Shown: one piece after another, positions 1-11,003 of the stretch | Numbering within the stretch: the stretch's first letter is position 1 | Layout of the letters: the number at the start of each line of letters is the position of its first letter | Source of the DNA: Roseomonas sp. CECT 9278 | GTDB taxonomy: Bacteria > Pseudomonadota > Alphaproteobacteria > Acetobacterales > Acetobacteraceae | DNA length: 39,702 nt | Direction: 5' to 3' | Assembly (NCBI RefSeq): GCF_918698155.1 | Contig: NZ_CAKKLX010000045.1 | Coordinates: 1-39,702, forward strand | The notes under the pieces: generated by a model | Databases searched by the model: none | What the model was told of the DNA's origin: nothing | What the model saw: the letters and a program-made list of their open reading frames with translations, nothing else | Program-made: the position numbers and the translations under genes

Positions 1-1087
1 GGGCATGGGTCGCGAAGGCCAGCGCCATCGCGCCGGCCGGCGCCGCGCTCGCGGCATCGGCGCCGCGCGGCACGGCCAGCGGCGCCGCCAGGCCGCGCAG
101 CACCAGCCGGTCCTCCCGCGCCACCAGCGCCTGCCCTGCGCCGAGCCGCGCGGTGGCATAGCGCGCCAGCAGCCAATGCAGGCGGCGCGGTTCGGTGCCG
201 CTCGCCTTGACGCTGAGCAGCGGCGCGGCCCCCACCGGCCGGATCGCCAGTGACAGCGCCTGCTGCGCGGCGCAGCCCTGCACCGCGCCGAAGGCGGCGA
301 CCGGGCCATCCTGCACCGTGACATTGCTGCCGGCCGGGCTGTCGATCCGCCGGGCCTCGGCACCATCGCCCAGCTCCAGCATGGCGAAGCCCTGGTCGCT
401 CATGCCGTCGCAGGCGGTGGTGATGCGCACGCGGTCCAGCACGATGCCCGGCAGCGTGGTCAGCGTGACGGTCAGCGTCACGACCGGGCTGTCGGCGCGC
501 AGGTCATAGGCGTAGCGCAGCCGCGCGAGCTGCCGAGCCGCGCCGCGCGCGAAGCGACCGCGGCCGACCACCAGGCTTTCGTGGAACAACACCACGCCGC
601 CGGGCTGGGGCGTGATGCCCACGGTGTCGATCGCGTCCTCGACATCCAGGCAGTGCTTGCGGCCGCGCCAGGTGAACTCGACCAGGTTGCCGCCATGCAG
701 GATGGCGGGCGGGCCGTCCTCGCCATGCAGGCGCTGCGCGATCTCGCCGCGCCGCAGGTTGCCGGTGAAGCGATGGTGCGGGGTGCGGATGTCGAAGGCC
801 TGCGGCGCCTCGTCCTCGACCGTCACGCGCGCGGGGCCGAGTGCGCGGGGCGCGCGGCCCTCGCCCTGGAAGGACAGCAGCAGGTCGAGCGCGCCCTCGG
901 CACCGCCCAGCAGCGGATGCGCCAGTGCCTCGGCCGCCGCGGCATTGGCCGCCAGGTCGAAGACCTGCCCGCGCGGCACCATGGCGAAGGCAGGCGCATA
1001 GCCATCGGGCAGGCGCGCGGGCGCCAGGAACCGCGCGAGGCCCCGCGCCAGGCCCTCGCGCACCGCATCCATGCCATTGCCGCTCAT
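1..1087 (-). CDS. hypothetical protein, 3' end off the left edge
   Basis: The frame is open from an ATG at 1085-1087 down to base 2 with no stop, so about 361 residues are visible and the C-terminus lies outside the window. There is no signal peptide or membrane segment. After an opening helix-like stretch (residues 1-25) the protein is mostly alternating hydrophobic/polar strands, as in a beta-sandwich, for example around VVTLTVTLTTLPGIVLDRV, and has a conserved-looking HGGNLVEFTWRG stretch near residue 130. I do not recognise the family. The strand-rich fold resembles accessory domains of polysaccharide lyases or glycosidases, but this is only a visual impression. It is divergent from the secreted protein gene at 1217, with about 130 bp between them. 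Confidence 0.7.
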   Translation of the reverse strand, partial: MSGNGMDAVREGLARGLARFLAPARLPDGYAPAFAMVPRGQVFDLAANAAAAEALAHPLLGGAEGALDLLLSFQGEGRAPRALGPARVTVEDEAPQAFDIRTPHHRFTGNLRRGEIAQRLHGEDGPPAILHGGNLVEFTWRGRKHCLDVEDAIDTVGITPQPGGVVLFHESLVVGRGRFARGAARQLARLRYAYDLRADSPVVTLTVTLTTLPGIVLDRVRITTACDGMSDQGFAMLELGDGAEARRIDSPAGSNVTVQDGPVAAFGAVQGCAAQQALSLAIRPVGAAPLLSVKASGTEPRRLHWLLARYATARLGAGQALVAREDRLVLRGLAAPLAVPRGADAASAAPAGAMALAFATHA

Positions 1088-1216
1088 GCTGCCGTTCTAG
1101 CCGCGCCGGGTGGGCGCGCGATAGGGTGGGGCGAGGACATCGATGGCTGGGCAGGACATGCGACACGCAGATGGCGGCCGGTTGGCCCGACGGTGAGGGG
1201 TCCTCACCAACATGCG

Positions 1217-1987
1217 ATGCGCGCGCGCCGGGCGGGGTGGCGCGGGGCATCGCTCGTGGCCGCCCTGCTGGTGATGGCGGCGCCGGCCGCGGCGCAGCCG
1301 GGCGATTGGCGCGCCGCGGCGCCCGCGCTGGCGCTGGACGGCCAGGTGCGCCCGCTGAGCGCCCCGGTGGCGATCGGCGGCACCGCCTGGGGGCCCTGGC
1401 GCCGGCTGTGCCGCGAGCAGGCCACGCGGCCCGGCCGGCCGCCGCAGCGCGACTGCCTGGCCGTGGCCGAGGCACGCCCGGAAGCCGATGGCATGCGCCT
1501 GGTGCTGGTGCAGGACCAGCTGGGGCTGCGGATCTCGGCGCTGCGCGGCAGCGATGGGCGCGTCGCGGAATTCGCCGCGCTGCGCGCCGACGGCAGCCCC
1601 GCGCCGGCCGATGCCGCGCGCGACGGGCTGGTGGCTGCCTGGCGCGACCAGTTCGCGACGCTCAGCCTGGAGCGCCGGCGCATCGCCCCGCGTGAGGATT
1701 TTTCCCTGTCGATCAGCGGGTCGGCGCGCGGCGGCACCTGCCGGCCCGAGGGCACGGCGGCGCTGGGCGGGCGCCCCGTGGTCGTGACGCGCTGCGCGGT
1801 GGAACTGGCGGGCCGGCTGCGCGGCGGCGAATCGGAGGCGCGCGTGGCGATCTTCGGGCGCATGGCGATCGACATCGCGACCGGCATGGTGGCCGCGCAG
1901 GGATACGCCACGCGGATCGAGACCTTCGGCACCGGCGGGCGGTCGAACGGCGTGGTCGTCACGCCCTCGCGCGTGGTGCTGGAATAG
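1217..1987 (+). CDS. secreted protein of unknown function
   Basis: A 256-residue protein begins with a clear Sec signal peptide: a basic start (MRARRAGWRG), a hydrophobic core and an APAAAQ cleavage site near residue 27. The mature part has four cysteines, which could form disulfides (LCRE, RDCLA, GTCRP and TRCAV), and many short strand-like segments, so a periplasmic or exported beta-rich protein is likely. No enzyme motif was found. An ATG five bases upstream (1212) is in another frame. The gene stands alone, divergent from the edge gene and convergent with the RraA-like gene at 2025. Function is unknown. Confidence 0.7.
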   Translation: MRARRAGWRGASLVAALLVMAAPAAAQPGDWRAAAPALALDGQVRPLSAPVAIGGTAWGPWRRLCREQATRPGRPPQRDCLAVAEARPEADGMRLVLVQDQLGLRISALRGSDGRVAEFAALRADGSPAPADAARDGLVAAWRDQFATLSLERRRIAPREDFSLSISGSARGGTCRPEGTAALGGRPVVVTRCAVELAGRLRGGESEARVAIFGRMAIDIATGMVAAQGYATRIETFGTGGRSNGVVVTPSRVVLE

Positions 1988-2024
1988 GCGGCGCGCGCGG
2001 CATGGCACCGCGCGCGCCGGGCCA

Positions 2025-2720
2025 TCACTTGCGCGTAGCTTCGTAGCGCGCCTTGGTCTCGGCATTGGGCGGATAGAGGCCGGGCAGCGGCACGCCGCGC
2101 TCGACCTCGGTCATGATCCAGGCTTCCAGGCGTTCCTGCTCGACCGCGGCCTCCACCACGGCATCCAGCATGGCCGCCGGGATCACCACCGCGCCGTCCT
2201 GGTCGGCCACGATGATGTCGCCCGGGATCACGGTGACGCCGCCGCAGCCGATGGTCTCCTGCCAGCCGACGAAGTTCAGCGCGGCGACGGAAGCGGGCGC
2301 GACGTAGCCCTGGCAGAACACCGGCAGGCCGGTGCCGATCACGCCGGCGCCGTCGCGCAGCACGCCGTCGGTCACCAGGCCGGCGACGCCCTTCTTGGCC
2401 ATGCGCGCGCACAGGATGTCGCCGAAGATGCCGGCCGCCGTGCTGGCCATGGCGTCGGCCACGGCGACGCAGCCTTCGGGCATCTCCTCGATCGCCGCGC
2501 GGGTCGAGCGCGGGGAGGACCAGGAATCGACCGTGGCCAGGTCCTCGCGCGTGGGCGTGAAGCGCAGCGTGAAGGCCGGGCCGACGATGCGCTTCGCCGT
2601 GCCCGGCACGATCGGGCGCGAGCCCGCGATGTAGCAGAACCGCACGCCCTTCTTGAGCAGCACGGTGGTCAGCGTGGCGGTGCAGACGCCCTCGAGGGCG
2701 GTCTTCTGGGCGGGGGTCAT
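2025..2720 (-). CDS. RraA family protein / HMG-CHA aldolase-like
   Basis: A 231-residue protein of the RraA/DlpA family. The family includes class II 4-hydroxy-4-methyl-2-oxoglutarate / 4-carboxy-4-hydroxy-2-oxoadipate aldolases, which release pyruvate, and RNase E inhibitors. Visible signatures are the TDGVLRD loop, with the Arg-Asp pair that binds pyruvate and the divalent metal in the aldolases, and the later PGDIIVADQDGAVVIP strand-loop. The start at 2718-2720 is preceded by GGAG at good spacing; an upstream in-frame ATG lacks such a site. Because R and D are both present, aldolase activity is more likely than pure RNase E regulation. No aromatic-degradation genes flank it, so the physiological substrate is uncertain. 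Confidence 0.85.
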   Translation of the reverse strand: MTPAQKTALEGVCTATLTTVLLKKGVRFCYIAGSRPIVPGTAKRIVGPAFTLRFTPTREDLATVDSWSSPRSTRAAIEEMPEGCVAVADAMASTAAGIFGDILCARMAKKGVAGLVTDGVLRDGAGVIGTGLPVFCQGYVAPASVAALNFVGWQETIGCGGVTVIPGDIIVADQDGAVVIPAAMLDAVVEAAVEQERLEAWIMTEVERGVPLPGLYPPNAETKARYEATRK

Positions 2721-2787
2721 GGGCTTCGTCTCCGTCGGGCGATGCCTGTCCATCGCAGGGGGGCGGGACGGCGGCAAGGGGGTGGCG

Positions 2788-3483
2788 TCATGCCCGCGCC
2801 AGCACGCGCCGGCCCAGCGCGACCGCCCCGGCCGGCGTCGCCGAGAGCAGGTCCTTCACCGCCTCCACGATCGCGAGCCCGGCGTAGCGCGACGGACACA
2901 CCGCATGGCCCAGCCTTTCCCACCCCGCGCCGGCGCGCAGGAACGGCCCCCAGGGCGGCGTGAACAGCGCCGAATCGCGTCGTTCCACATGGAACATGTG
3001 GCGTTCGAGCAGCCGCGACACCTGGCCGGGCGAATAGGGCTGCCCGTGGCCGAAGGGCGTGTGCTCGGAATGCGCCCACAGGCCGCGCCGGTTGGGCGCG
3101 ACCACCAGCAGGCGCCCGTCATCCTTCAGCACGCGCCAGGCCTCGCGCAGCAGGCGGCGCGCGCTCTCGGCCATCTCCAGCCCATGGACCAGCAGGATGC
3201 GGTCGAAGGACAGGTCGGGGAAGGGCAGCGCATCCTCCTCCGCCACCACGGCGCCGGCCGGATGGCCGGCGGGCAGGCCGAGCTGTGCCGGCGACAAGGC
3301 GATGCAGCGCGATGCCTCGTCCCGCCACAGCTCCAGGTACGGGCCGGCATGGCCGATGCCCAGCACCGCCTGCCCGGGCAGCCGCGGCCAGGCGCGCCGC
3401 AGCCGCTGCGCGACCAGCCGCCCCGCCGCGGCGCCCTGCGCCGATGCGTAGAATGTTCCGAGCCCGTGGACCTCGCCGCCCAT
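2788..3483 (-). CDS. class I SAM-dependent methyltransferase
   Basis: A 231-residue cytosolic protein with the Methyltransf_11 layout. A glycine-rich AdoMet loop (AVLGIGHAGPYLELW, about residues 39-53) is followed by an acidic second motif (EEDALPFPDLSFDRILLVHGLE) and the LLREAWRVLKDDGRLLVVAPNRRGLW strand-helix-strand unit. The gene is divergent from gloB with 62 bp between the starts. The same methyltransferase-gloB pairing is common in alphaproteobacteria, which supports the annotation. The methyl acceptor cannot be told from the sequence. Confidence 0.85.
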   Translation of the reverse strand: MGGEVHGLGTFYASAQGAAAGRLVAQRLRRAWPRLPGQAVLGIGHAGPYLELWRDEASRCIALSPAQLGLPAGHPAGAVVAEEDALPFPDLSFDRILLVHGLEMAESARRLLREAWRVLKDDGRLLVVAPNRRGLWAHSEHTPFGHGQPYSPGQVSRLLERHMFHVERRDSALFTPPWGPFLRAGAGWERLGHAVCPSRYAGLAIVEAVKDLLSATPAGAVALGRRVLARA

Positions 3484-3545
3484 GCAGTGGATATAGGGCG
3501 GCGCGGGCCAGGTTGGGATGGCCCGCCCCGCCGGAGGACTTCCCC

Positions 3546-4271
3546 ATGCCCCTGACCGTGACGCCGGTGGCCTGCCTGTCGGACAACTATGCCTGGCTGC
3601 TGCGCGCCGCCGATGGCCGCCTCGCGGTCTGCGATCCCGGCGAGGCCGATCCGGTCATCGCCGCGGCCGAGGCGCTGGGCGGCAGGATCGACACCATCCT
3701 GCTGACCCACCATCACGGCGACCACGTGGCCGGCGTGGCCGACCTCGTGAAGCGCCACGGCTGCAAGGTGGTTGGCGCGGCGGCGGACCAGCAACGGCTG
3801 CCGCATCTCGACCTGGCGGTGAAGCCGGGCGACAGCTTCGACCTGTTCGGCCTGGCGGTGGAGGTGCTCGCGAGCGACGGGCATACCCGCGGCCACATCG
3901 CCTTCCACCTGCCCGAGAGCGCCATCCTGCTGTGCGGCGACACGCTGTTCTCGCTGGGCTGCGGGCGGCTGCTGGAGGGCACCGCGGCCGAGATGTTCGA
4001 CAGCCTGGCCGCGCTGGCCGCCCTGCCGCCGGAAACCCTGGTGTGCTGCGGCCACGAATACACCGAGAGCAATGCCCGCTTCGCGCTCAGCATCGATCCC
4101 GACAATGGCGCGCTGAAGGCCCGCGCCGCCGAGGTCGCGCGCCAGCGCGCCGAGGGCAAGCCCACCCTGCCGACCACGATCGGCGAGGAATGCGACACCA
4201 ACCCCTTCCTGCGCGCGGGGGATGTCGCGACGCTGGCGCGCATCCGCGCCGCCAAGGACAATTTCCGCTGA
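3546..4271 (+). CDS. gloB: hydroxyacylglutathione hydrolase (glyoxalase II)
   Basis: A 241-residue metallo-beta-lactamase-fold enzyme that hydrolyses S-lactoylglutathione to lactate and glutathione, the second step of methylglyoxal detoxification. The THHHGDH dinuclear metal motif is at residues 54-60. Further ligands are H113 and H117 (HTRGH), bridging D132 (CGDTLF) and H169 (CGHEYT). The C-terminal glutathione-binding region ends in the family's typical NPFLRA...DNFR. The ATG at 3546 is preceded by GGAGG (3533-3537). A glutathione transferase gene follows after 13 bp, so the two probably form a glutathione-linked detoxification operon. Confidence 0.96.
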   Translation: MPLTVTPVACLSDNYAWLLRAADGRLAVCDPGEADPVIAAAEALGGRIDTILLTHHHGDHVAGVADLVKRHGCKVVGAAADQQRLPHLDLAVKPGDSFDLFGLAVEVLASDGHTRGHIAFHLPESAILLCGDTLFSLGCGRLLEGTAAEMFDSLAALAALPPETLVCCGHEYTESNARFALSIDPDNGALKARAAEVARQRAEGKPTLPTTIGEECDTNPFLRAGDVATLARIRAAKDNFR

Positions 4272-4284
4272 GGACCGACCGCCC

Positions 4285-4884
4285 ATGAAGCTGCACCATT
4301 CCCCCGCCAGCCCCTATGTCCGCAAGGTGATGGCCTGCGCCATCGCGCGCGGCATCGACGGGCAGATCACGACGGTGGCGACCAACCCGCATGTCTCGCC
4401 GGCCGAATTGCTGGCCAGCAACCCGCTGTCGAAGGTGCCCGCGCTGGTCGCCGACGACGGCACCGCCATCTACGACAGCCCTGTGATCTGCGAATACCTC
4501 GACACGCTGGGCGATGCGCCCGCGCTGTTCCCGCCGACCGGCAGCGCGGCGCGGCTGCGCGCGCAGATCATGCACGCGGCGGCCGATGGCATCCTGGATG
4601 CCGCGGTGGCGCGGCGGCTCAACATGCCCCATCCGCAGGATGACGGGCGCCGCGCCTTCGACGCGCGGCAGAAGGCGGCGGTCGATCGTGCGCTGGGCGT
4701 GCTGGAGGCGCAGCCGCCCGTCGGCCTCGGTGATATCGGCGCGATCGCGGTGGGTTGCGCGCTGGGCTACCTGGATTTCCGCTTCGCGGCGGAACCCTGG
4801 CGCGAGGCGCATCCGAAGCTGGCCGCCTGGTTCGCCGAGGTGTCGAAGCTGCCGCCGCTGTCGCGCACCGTGCCGGTCGGCTGA
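4285..4884 (+). CDS. glutathione S-transferase family protein
   Basis: A 199-residue protein with an N-terminal thioredoxin-fold GST domain (MKLHHSPASPYVRKV, where Ser in SPYVRK is the likely thiol-activating residue). The cis-Pro and glutathione-binding segment KVPALVADDG and the YDSPVICEYLD helix follow. An all-helical C-terminal domain runs from about residue 88 to the end. It lies 13 bp after gloB and its stop overlaps the next start (TGATG at 4882-4886), so co-transcription and translational coupling are likely. The substrate is unknown; a role beside glyoxalase II in electrophile detoxification is inferred. Confidence 0.92.
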   Translation: MKLHHSPASPYVRKVMACAIARGIDGQITTVATNPHVSPAELLASNPLSKVPALVADDGTAIYDSPVICEYLDTLGDAPALFPPTGSAARLRAQIMHAAADGILDAAVARRLNMPHPQDDGRRAFDARQKAAVDRALGVLEAQPPVGLGDIGAIAVGCALGYLDFRFAAEPWREAHPKLAAWFAEVSKLPPLSRTVPVG

Positions 4885-5348
4885 TGGTGGATCTGCGCGA
4901 CCCGTCGGTGACGGCCGCGCAGGTCATCGCCGCGCTGGACCTGAAGCCGCACCCGGAAGGCGGGCATTACCGCGAGACCTGGCGCGATGCGCCGGCGGAC
5001 GGGTCGCGCGGCGCGGGCACCGCGATCCTGTTCCTGCTGGCGGCGGACGAGTTCAGCCACTGGCATCGCGTGGATGCGGCGGAGGGCTGGCACTGGCATG
5101 CCGGCGGACCGCTCGCGCTGTCGATGTCGGCGGATGGGCATGATGCGCAGGCGGTGCATCTGGGGCCCGACCTGTCGCGGCATCAGCGGCTGTTCGCCAT
5201 GGTGCCGAAGGGGTGGTGGCAATCGGCGGTGTCGCTCGGCCGCTGGACGCTGGTGGGCTGCACGGTCTGCCCCGCCTTCGACTTCGCGGGGTTCGAGCTG
5301 GCGGCGCCGGATTGGCGCCCCACGCCGCGCGCTGGCCGGGGGACGTGA
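4884..5348 (+). CDS. DUF985 family cupin (cupin_5)
   Basis: A 154-residue protein with the hallmark opening of the cupin_5/DUF985 family (LKPHPEGGHYRETW). The strand set contains FSHWHRVDAAEGWHWHAGGPL, whose histidines could bind a metal, and a late KGWWQSAVSLGRWTLVGCTVCPAFDFAGFEL strand region. The start overlaps the GST stop by one base. The family has a jelly-roll fold without a firmly established general function. The coupling to gloB and a GST suggests a small stress or sugar-related role, which is inference only. Confidence 0.85.
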   Translation: MVDLRDPSVTAAQVIAALDLKPHPEGGHYRETWRDAPADGSRGAGTAILFLLAADEFSHWHRVDAAEGWHWHAGGPLALSMSADGHDAQAVHLGPDLSRHQRLFAMVPKGWWQSAVSLGRWTLVGCTVCPAFDFAGFELAAPDWRPTPRAGRGT

Positions 5349-5364
5349 CCCCCGGCCAGCGTGG

Positions 5365-6396
5365 TCAACGCATCGGCAGGGCGTAGATCAGCCCGCCATT
5401 GGTGTGCAGGTTGTTCGGGCCGCGCGGCAGCGCGACCGGCGTGTTCGGCCCCATCGTGCGATCATAGATCTCGCCATAGTTGCCGATGGCGCGGATCACG
5501 TTGTAGGCCCAGGCCGGATCCAGCTTCAGCGACTGGCCGAGTTCGGGTGTCACGCCCAGCAGCCGGCGCGTATTCGGGTTGACGCTGGTGCGGCGCATCT
5601 CCTCGGCATTGGCGCGGGTGACGCCCTGTTCCTCGGCCTCGATCACGGCGGTGGTGTACCAGCGGACGATGTCGTGCCAGTTGTCGTCGCCGCGGCGGAT
5701 GTAGGCGGCGTAGGGTTCCTTGCTGAAGCGCTCCGGCAGCACGGTCCAGTCTGCCGGGTTGGGCATGGCGGCGCGCACGCCGGCCAGCTGCGAGGCGTCG
5801 GTGCCGAAGCTGTCGCAGCGCCCGGCCGCCAGCGCCGCGGCGGCCTGGTCGGTACGCTCGAAGACCACCGGCTGGAAGGCCACGCTGACCGAGCGGAAGT
5901 AATCCGCCGTGACCTGTTCATTGGTGGTGCCCTGGATCAGGCAGATGGTCGCGCCCGCCATGTCGCGCACGCGGGTCACGCCGGCATTGGCGCGCACCAT
6001 AAAGCCGTGCCCGTCGAAGAAATACGTCGTGACGTGGCGCAGGCCGAGCGTGGTGTCGCGCAGCATGGTCTGGGTGGAGGTGCGGAACAGCACGTCGATC
6101 TCGCCCGACCCCAGCGCGGTGAAGCGCGTGGAGGAGGACAGCGGCACGAAGCGCACCTTCGACGCGTCGTTCAGGATGGCGACCGCGAGGCCCCGGCACA
6201 GCTCGACGTCGAAGCCCTGCCACTCGCCGCGGCTGTCGGGCAGCGCGAAGCCGGCGACACCCGGATGGATGCCGCAATTGAGCTGGCCGCGCGCGCGGAT
6301 GGCATCGAGCGTCGGGCTCGGGATGTTGGATTGCGCCAGCGCGCCACCGGCGGCGCAAAGCACGGCGAACGCGGCCGCCAGGCCTCGTTTGAACAT
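5365..6396 (-). CDS. amino-acid ABC transporter periplasmic binding protein (AapJ/BztA type)
   Basis: A 343-residue family 3 solute-binding protein. A signal peptide (MFKRGLAAAFAVLCAAGGALAQ) precedes LDAIRARGQLNCGIHPGVAGF, the GFDVELCRGLAVAI stretch and the EIDVLFRTSTQTMLRD ligand-binding segment. These are typical of the general L-amino-acid binding proteins AapJ and BztA, and length and ending also agree. The start is preceded by AGGAG. In the classic systems the permease and ATPase genes (aapQMP/bztBCD) are adjacent, but none is present here: the neighbour is a divergent sugar dehydrogenase. Either the protein is an orphan receptor using a distant permease, or its ligand differs. Confidence 0.9.
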   Translation of the reverse strand: MFKRGLAAAFAVLCAAGGALAQSNIPSPTLDAIRARGQLNCGIHPGVAGFALPDSRGEWQGFDVELCRGLAVAILNDASKVRFVPLSSSTRFTALGSGEIDVLFRTSTQTMLRDTTLGLRHVTTYFFDGHGFMVRANAGVTRVRDMAGATICLIQGTTNEQVTADYFRSVSVAFQPVVFERTDQAAAALAAGRCDSFGTDASQLAGVRAAMPNPADWTVLPERFSKEPYAAYIRRGDDNWHDIVRWYTTAVIEAEEQGVTRANAEEMRRTSVNPNTRRLLGVTPELGQSLKLDPAWAYNVIRAIGNYGEIYDRTMGPNTPVALPRGPNNLHTNGGLIYALPMR

Positions 6397-6492
6397 GGTG
6401 ATAGCCTCTCCTGTTGTTGGGTCTCCCGGGACTGATGGTCGCCGCCTGCGTCGCGAAGTGTCAATCTCAGCGCCGGCAAGGGGGATGACGCC

Positions 6493-7245
6493 ATGGATGA
6501 CCGTTTCGCAATCTATCCGAGCCTCGCGGGGCGCGGCGTGCTCGTCACCGGCGGCGCCTCGGGCATCGGCGCGCAGATGGTGGCGCGCTTCGCGCAGCAG
6601 CGGTCGCGCGTGGCGTTCCTCGATTTCGACGCGGATGCCGGCGCGCAGGTGGCCGCGGCGACCGGCGCCACCTTCCTGGCCTGCGACCTGCGCGACATCG
6701 CCGCACTCCGCGCGGCGGTGGCGCGGGTGGGCACGCAGCTCGGCGACATCACGGTGCTGGTGAACAACGCCGCGCGCGACGATCGCCACGCGCTGGAATC
6801 CGTGGAACCTGACTACTGGGACGAACGCATGGCGACCAACCTGCGCCACCAGTTCTTCTGCGCCCAGGCGGTGGTGCCGATGATGCGCCGCGCCGGCGGC
6901 GGGTCGATCATCAACCTCGGCTCGATCTCCTGGATGAACCGCGCCGGCGGGATGCCGGCCTATACGGCCGCGAAGGCGGCGGTGCGCGGCCTCACGCGCG
7001 GCCTGGCGCGCGACCTCGGCCCCGACCGCATCCGGGTGAACGAGGTGGTGCCCGGCTGGGTGCATACGGAACGCCAGAAGGCGCTGTGGCTGACGCCGGA
7101 GGCCGAGGCCCGCAGCCAGGCGAACCAGTGCCTGAAGGGCGCGGTGATGCCCGATGACATCGCGCGCATGGTGCTGTGGCTCGCGGCCGACGACAGCGCC
7201 ATGGTCACGGCGCAGCACTTCGTGGTGGATGGCGGCAGCAACTGA
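6493..7245 (+). CDS. XylB-like SDR, D-xylose (sugar) 1-dehydrogenase
   Basis: A 250-residue classical short-chain dehydrogenase. It has TGGASGIG (19-26) for NAD binding, NNAA at 91-94 and the catalytic set N116, S144, Y157 and K161. Segments such as DDRH, YWDER, NLRH, GSISW and AQCLKG are those I recall from Caulobacter D-xylose 1-dehydrogenase XylB, which makes xylonolactone in the Weimberg-type oxidative pathway. That memory-based likeness is the reason for the call; other aldoses are possible. It is divergent from the binding-protein gene (96 bp apart). No xylonolactonase or xylonate dehydratase is in the window. Confidence 0.85.
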   Translation: MDDRFAIYPSLAGRGVLVTGGASGIGAQMVARFAQQRSRVAFLDFDADAGAQVAAATGATFLACDLRDIAALRAAVARVGTQLGDITVLVNNAARDDRHALESVEPDYWDERMATNLRHQFFCAQAVVPMMRRAGGGSIINLGSISWMNRAGGMPAYTAAKAAVRGLTRGLARDLGPDRIRVNEVVPGWVHTERQKALWLTPEAEARSQANQCLKGAVMPDDIARMVLWLAADDSAMVTAQHFVVDGGSN

Positions 7246-7248
7246 ACG

Positions 7249-7464
7249 CTACGCCTGCACCTCGTAGCCTTCCTCCTCGACCGCCATCGAGACCACGTGG
7301 CGCGGCAGGATCGTCTCCGCCTTCACCGTGCCGGCGGCGACATCGATCGCCACCTTCGCCGTCGGGTCCTTCGATTCGATCGCGGCGGTCACCGCCTGCG
7401 CGCAATGGCTGCAGGACATGCCCGCGACCTTCAGGGTGATGGTGGCGGCAACGGGCTTTTCCAT
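7249..7464 (-). CDS. copZ: heavy-metal-associated domain copper chaperone CopZ
   Basis: A 71-residue single HMA domain protein with GMSCSHC near the N-terminus, the Cu(I)-binding MxCxxC motif, and an alpha/beta ferredoxin-like fold. It would deliver copper to CopA. I chose the ATG at 7462-7464 because AAGGA lies about 9 bases upstream of it. The in-frame ATG at 7471-7473 overlaps the cueR stop (ATGA) but has its Shine-Dalgarno directly adjacent, with no spacing. It is the last gene of the copA-cueR-copZ unit. Its stop lies 3 bp from the end of the convergent XylB-like gene. Confidence 0.92.
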   Translation of the reverse strand: MEKPVAATITLKVAGMSCSHCAQAVTAAIESKDPTAKVAIDVAAGTVKAETILPRHVVSMAVEEEGYEVQA

Positions 7465-7469
7465 GGGCG

Positions 7470-7855
7470 TCATTCCTTTCGTGCGAGGTCGTCGAGGATG
7501 GGGCAGTCGGGCCGCCCGTCGCCGTGGCAGTTCGCCGCCAGGTGGCGCAGGCTGGCCGCCATGGCATCGAGCGATCGTGCCTTGGTTTCCAGCGCGGCGA
7601 CATGCGCCAGCGCAAGTTTCTTCACCTCGGCGCTGGCGCGCTGCCGGTCGTGCCACAGCCCCAGCAGCCGGCGCACATCCTCGAGCGGAAAGCCGAGGTC
7701 GCGGGCATGGCGGATGAAGCGCAGCACCGCGACGTCGCGTTCCGCATACACGCGGTAGCCATTGGCGCTGCGCGCCGCGCTGAGCAGCCCGATCGATTCG
7801 TAGTGCCGGATCATCTTGGCCGACACGCCCGAGGACGCCGCCGCATCGCCGATGT

Positions 7856-7859
<4 letters not shown>
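7470..7859 (-). CDS. cueR: MerR-family copper-responsive regulator CueR
   Basis: A 129-residue MerR regulator with an N-terminal winged helix ([21 protein letters not shown]...NGYRVY), a dimerisation coiled coil (about 78-108) and a metal loop with C111 and C119. The C-x7-C spacing equals that of the copper-sensing cysteines of E. coli CueR (C112/C120), which argues for Cu(I)/Ag(I) sensing. The GTG start at 7857-7859 overlaps the copA stop (GTGA), so the two are translationally coupled. A CueR-like dyad is present upstream of copA, which would make the operon autoregulated. Confidence 0.92.
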
Positions 7860-10489
<2,630 letters not shown>

Positions 10490-10499
10490 GTGGGGCCTC

Positions 10500-10517
10500 C
10501 CATGATGGGAAGGTCAA
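10500..10517 (-). promoter_or_regulatory. candidate CueR operator upstream of copA
   Basis: On the minus strand, TTGACC (10517-10512) runs directly into CTTCCCATCATGGGAGG, an imperfect dyad. This resembles the TTGACCTTCC...GGAAGG arrangement of CueR-controlled promoters, where the dyad fills a long spacer after the -35 box. The right half-site doubles as the ribosome-binding site, 8 bases before the copA ATG, and no convincing -10 box follows at the expected distance. The call rests on motif likeness only. Confidence 0.4.
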
Positions 10518-10595
10518 GCGATGCCGCCACCCGCGGGCGGAATGGGTCACGCGCCGATTGACAGCACCCCGCCGGGATCGCGACATGGGGAAGAT

Positions 10596-11003
10596 ATGAG
10601 ATTCGCGCCCGCCCTGGTCCTGGCATCGATGCTGCTGTCCGTCGCGCCCGCATTGGCGCAGTCGCAGCCGATCCGCGTGAGGAACATGGCGACGATCTCC
10701 GCGACAGGGATTTTCCTCGCGCCCACCGGCACATCGGCCTGGGGCGCGAACCTGCTCGGCAACCAGTTCCTGCCGCCGCGCGCCTTCCTGTCGGTGCAAC
10801 TGGGCGAAGGCGGCGGCTGCCGCTTCGACGTGCGCATGGTGTTGCGGGACGGGAGGGAAGCGTTGCGTACCGACGTGGATGTCTGCGCCGAACGGGTGGT
10901 GACGATGGTGCCGGACCCCGTGATTGCGCCGGAAGCGCCTGCATCCCCACCGCCCGCGGCGGCCGCGCCACCGCCGCCCGGCACCGGGCGGAACCGGCCA
11001 TGA
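10596..11003 (+). CDS. secreted small beta-domain protein, paralogue 1 of 3
   Basis: A 135-residue exported protein with a signal peptide (MRFAPALVLASMLLSVAPALAQ). It is followed by a roughly 85-residue domain with the pattern RVRN...W..NLL....L....FLSV.LGEG.GCRFD.R.VL.DG.E..R..VDVC, and a Pro/Ala-rich tail. Two conserved cysteines may pair. The same domain recurs in the next two genes. I have seen similar domains in uncharacterised alphaproteobacterial secreted proteins but know no function. The ATG at 10596 follows GGGGAAG. The stop overlaps the next start (ATGA), so the genes are coupled. Confidence 0.8.
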   Translation: MRFAPALVLASMLLSVAPALAQSQPIRVRNMATISATGIFLAPTGTSAWGANLLGNQFLPPRAFLSVQLGEGGGCRFDVRMVLRDGREALRTDVDVCAERVVTMVPDPVIAPEAPASPPPAAAAPPPPGTGRNRP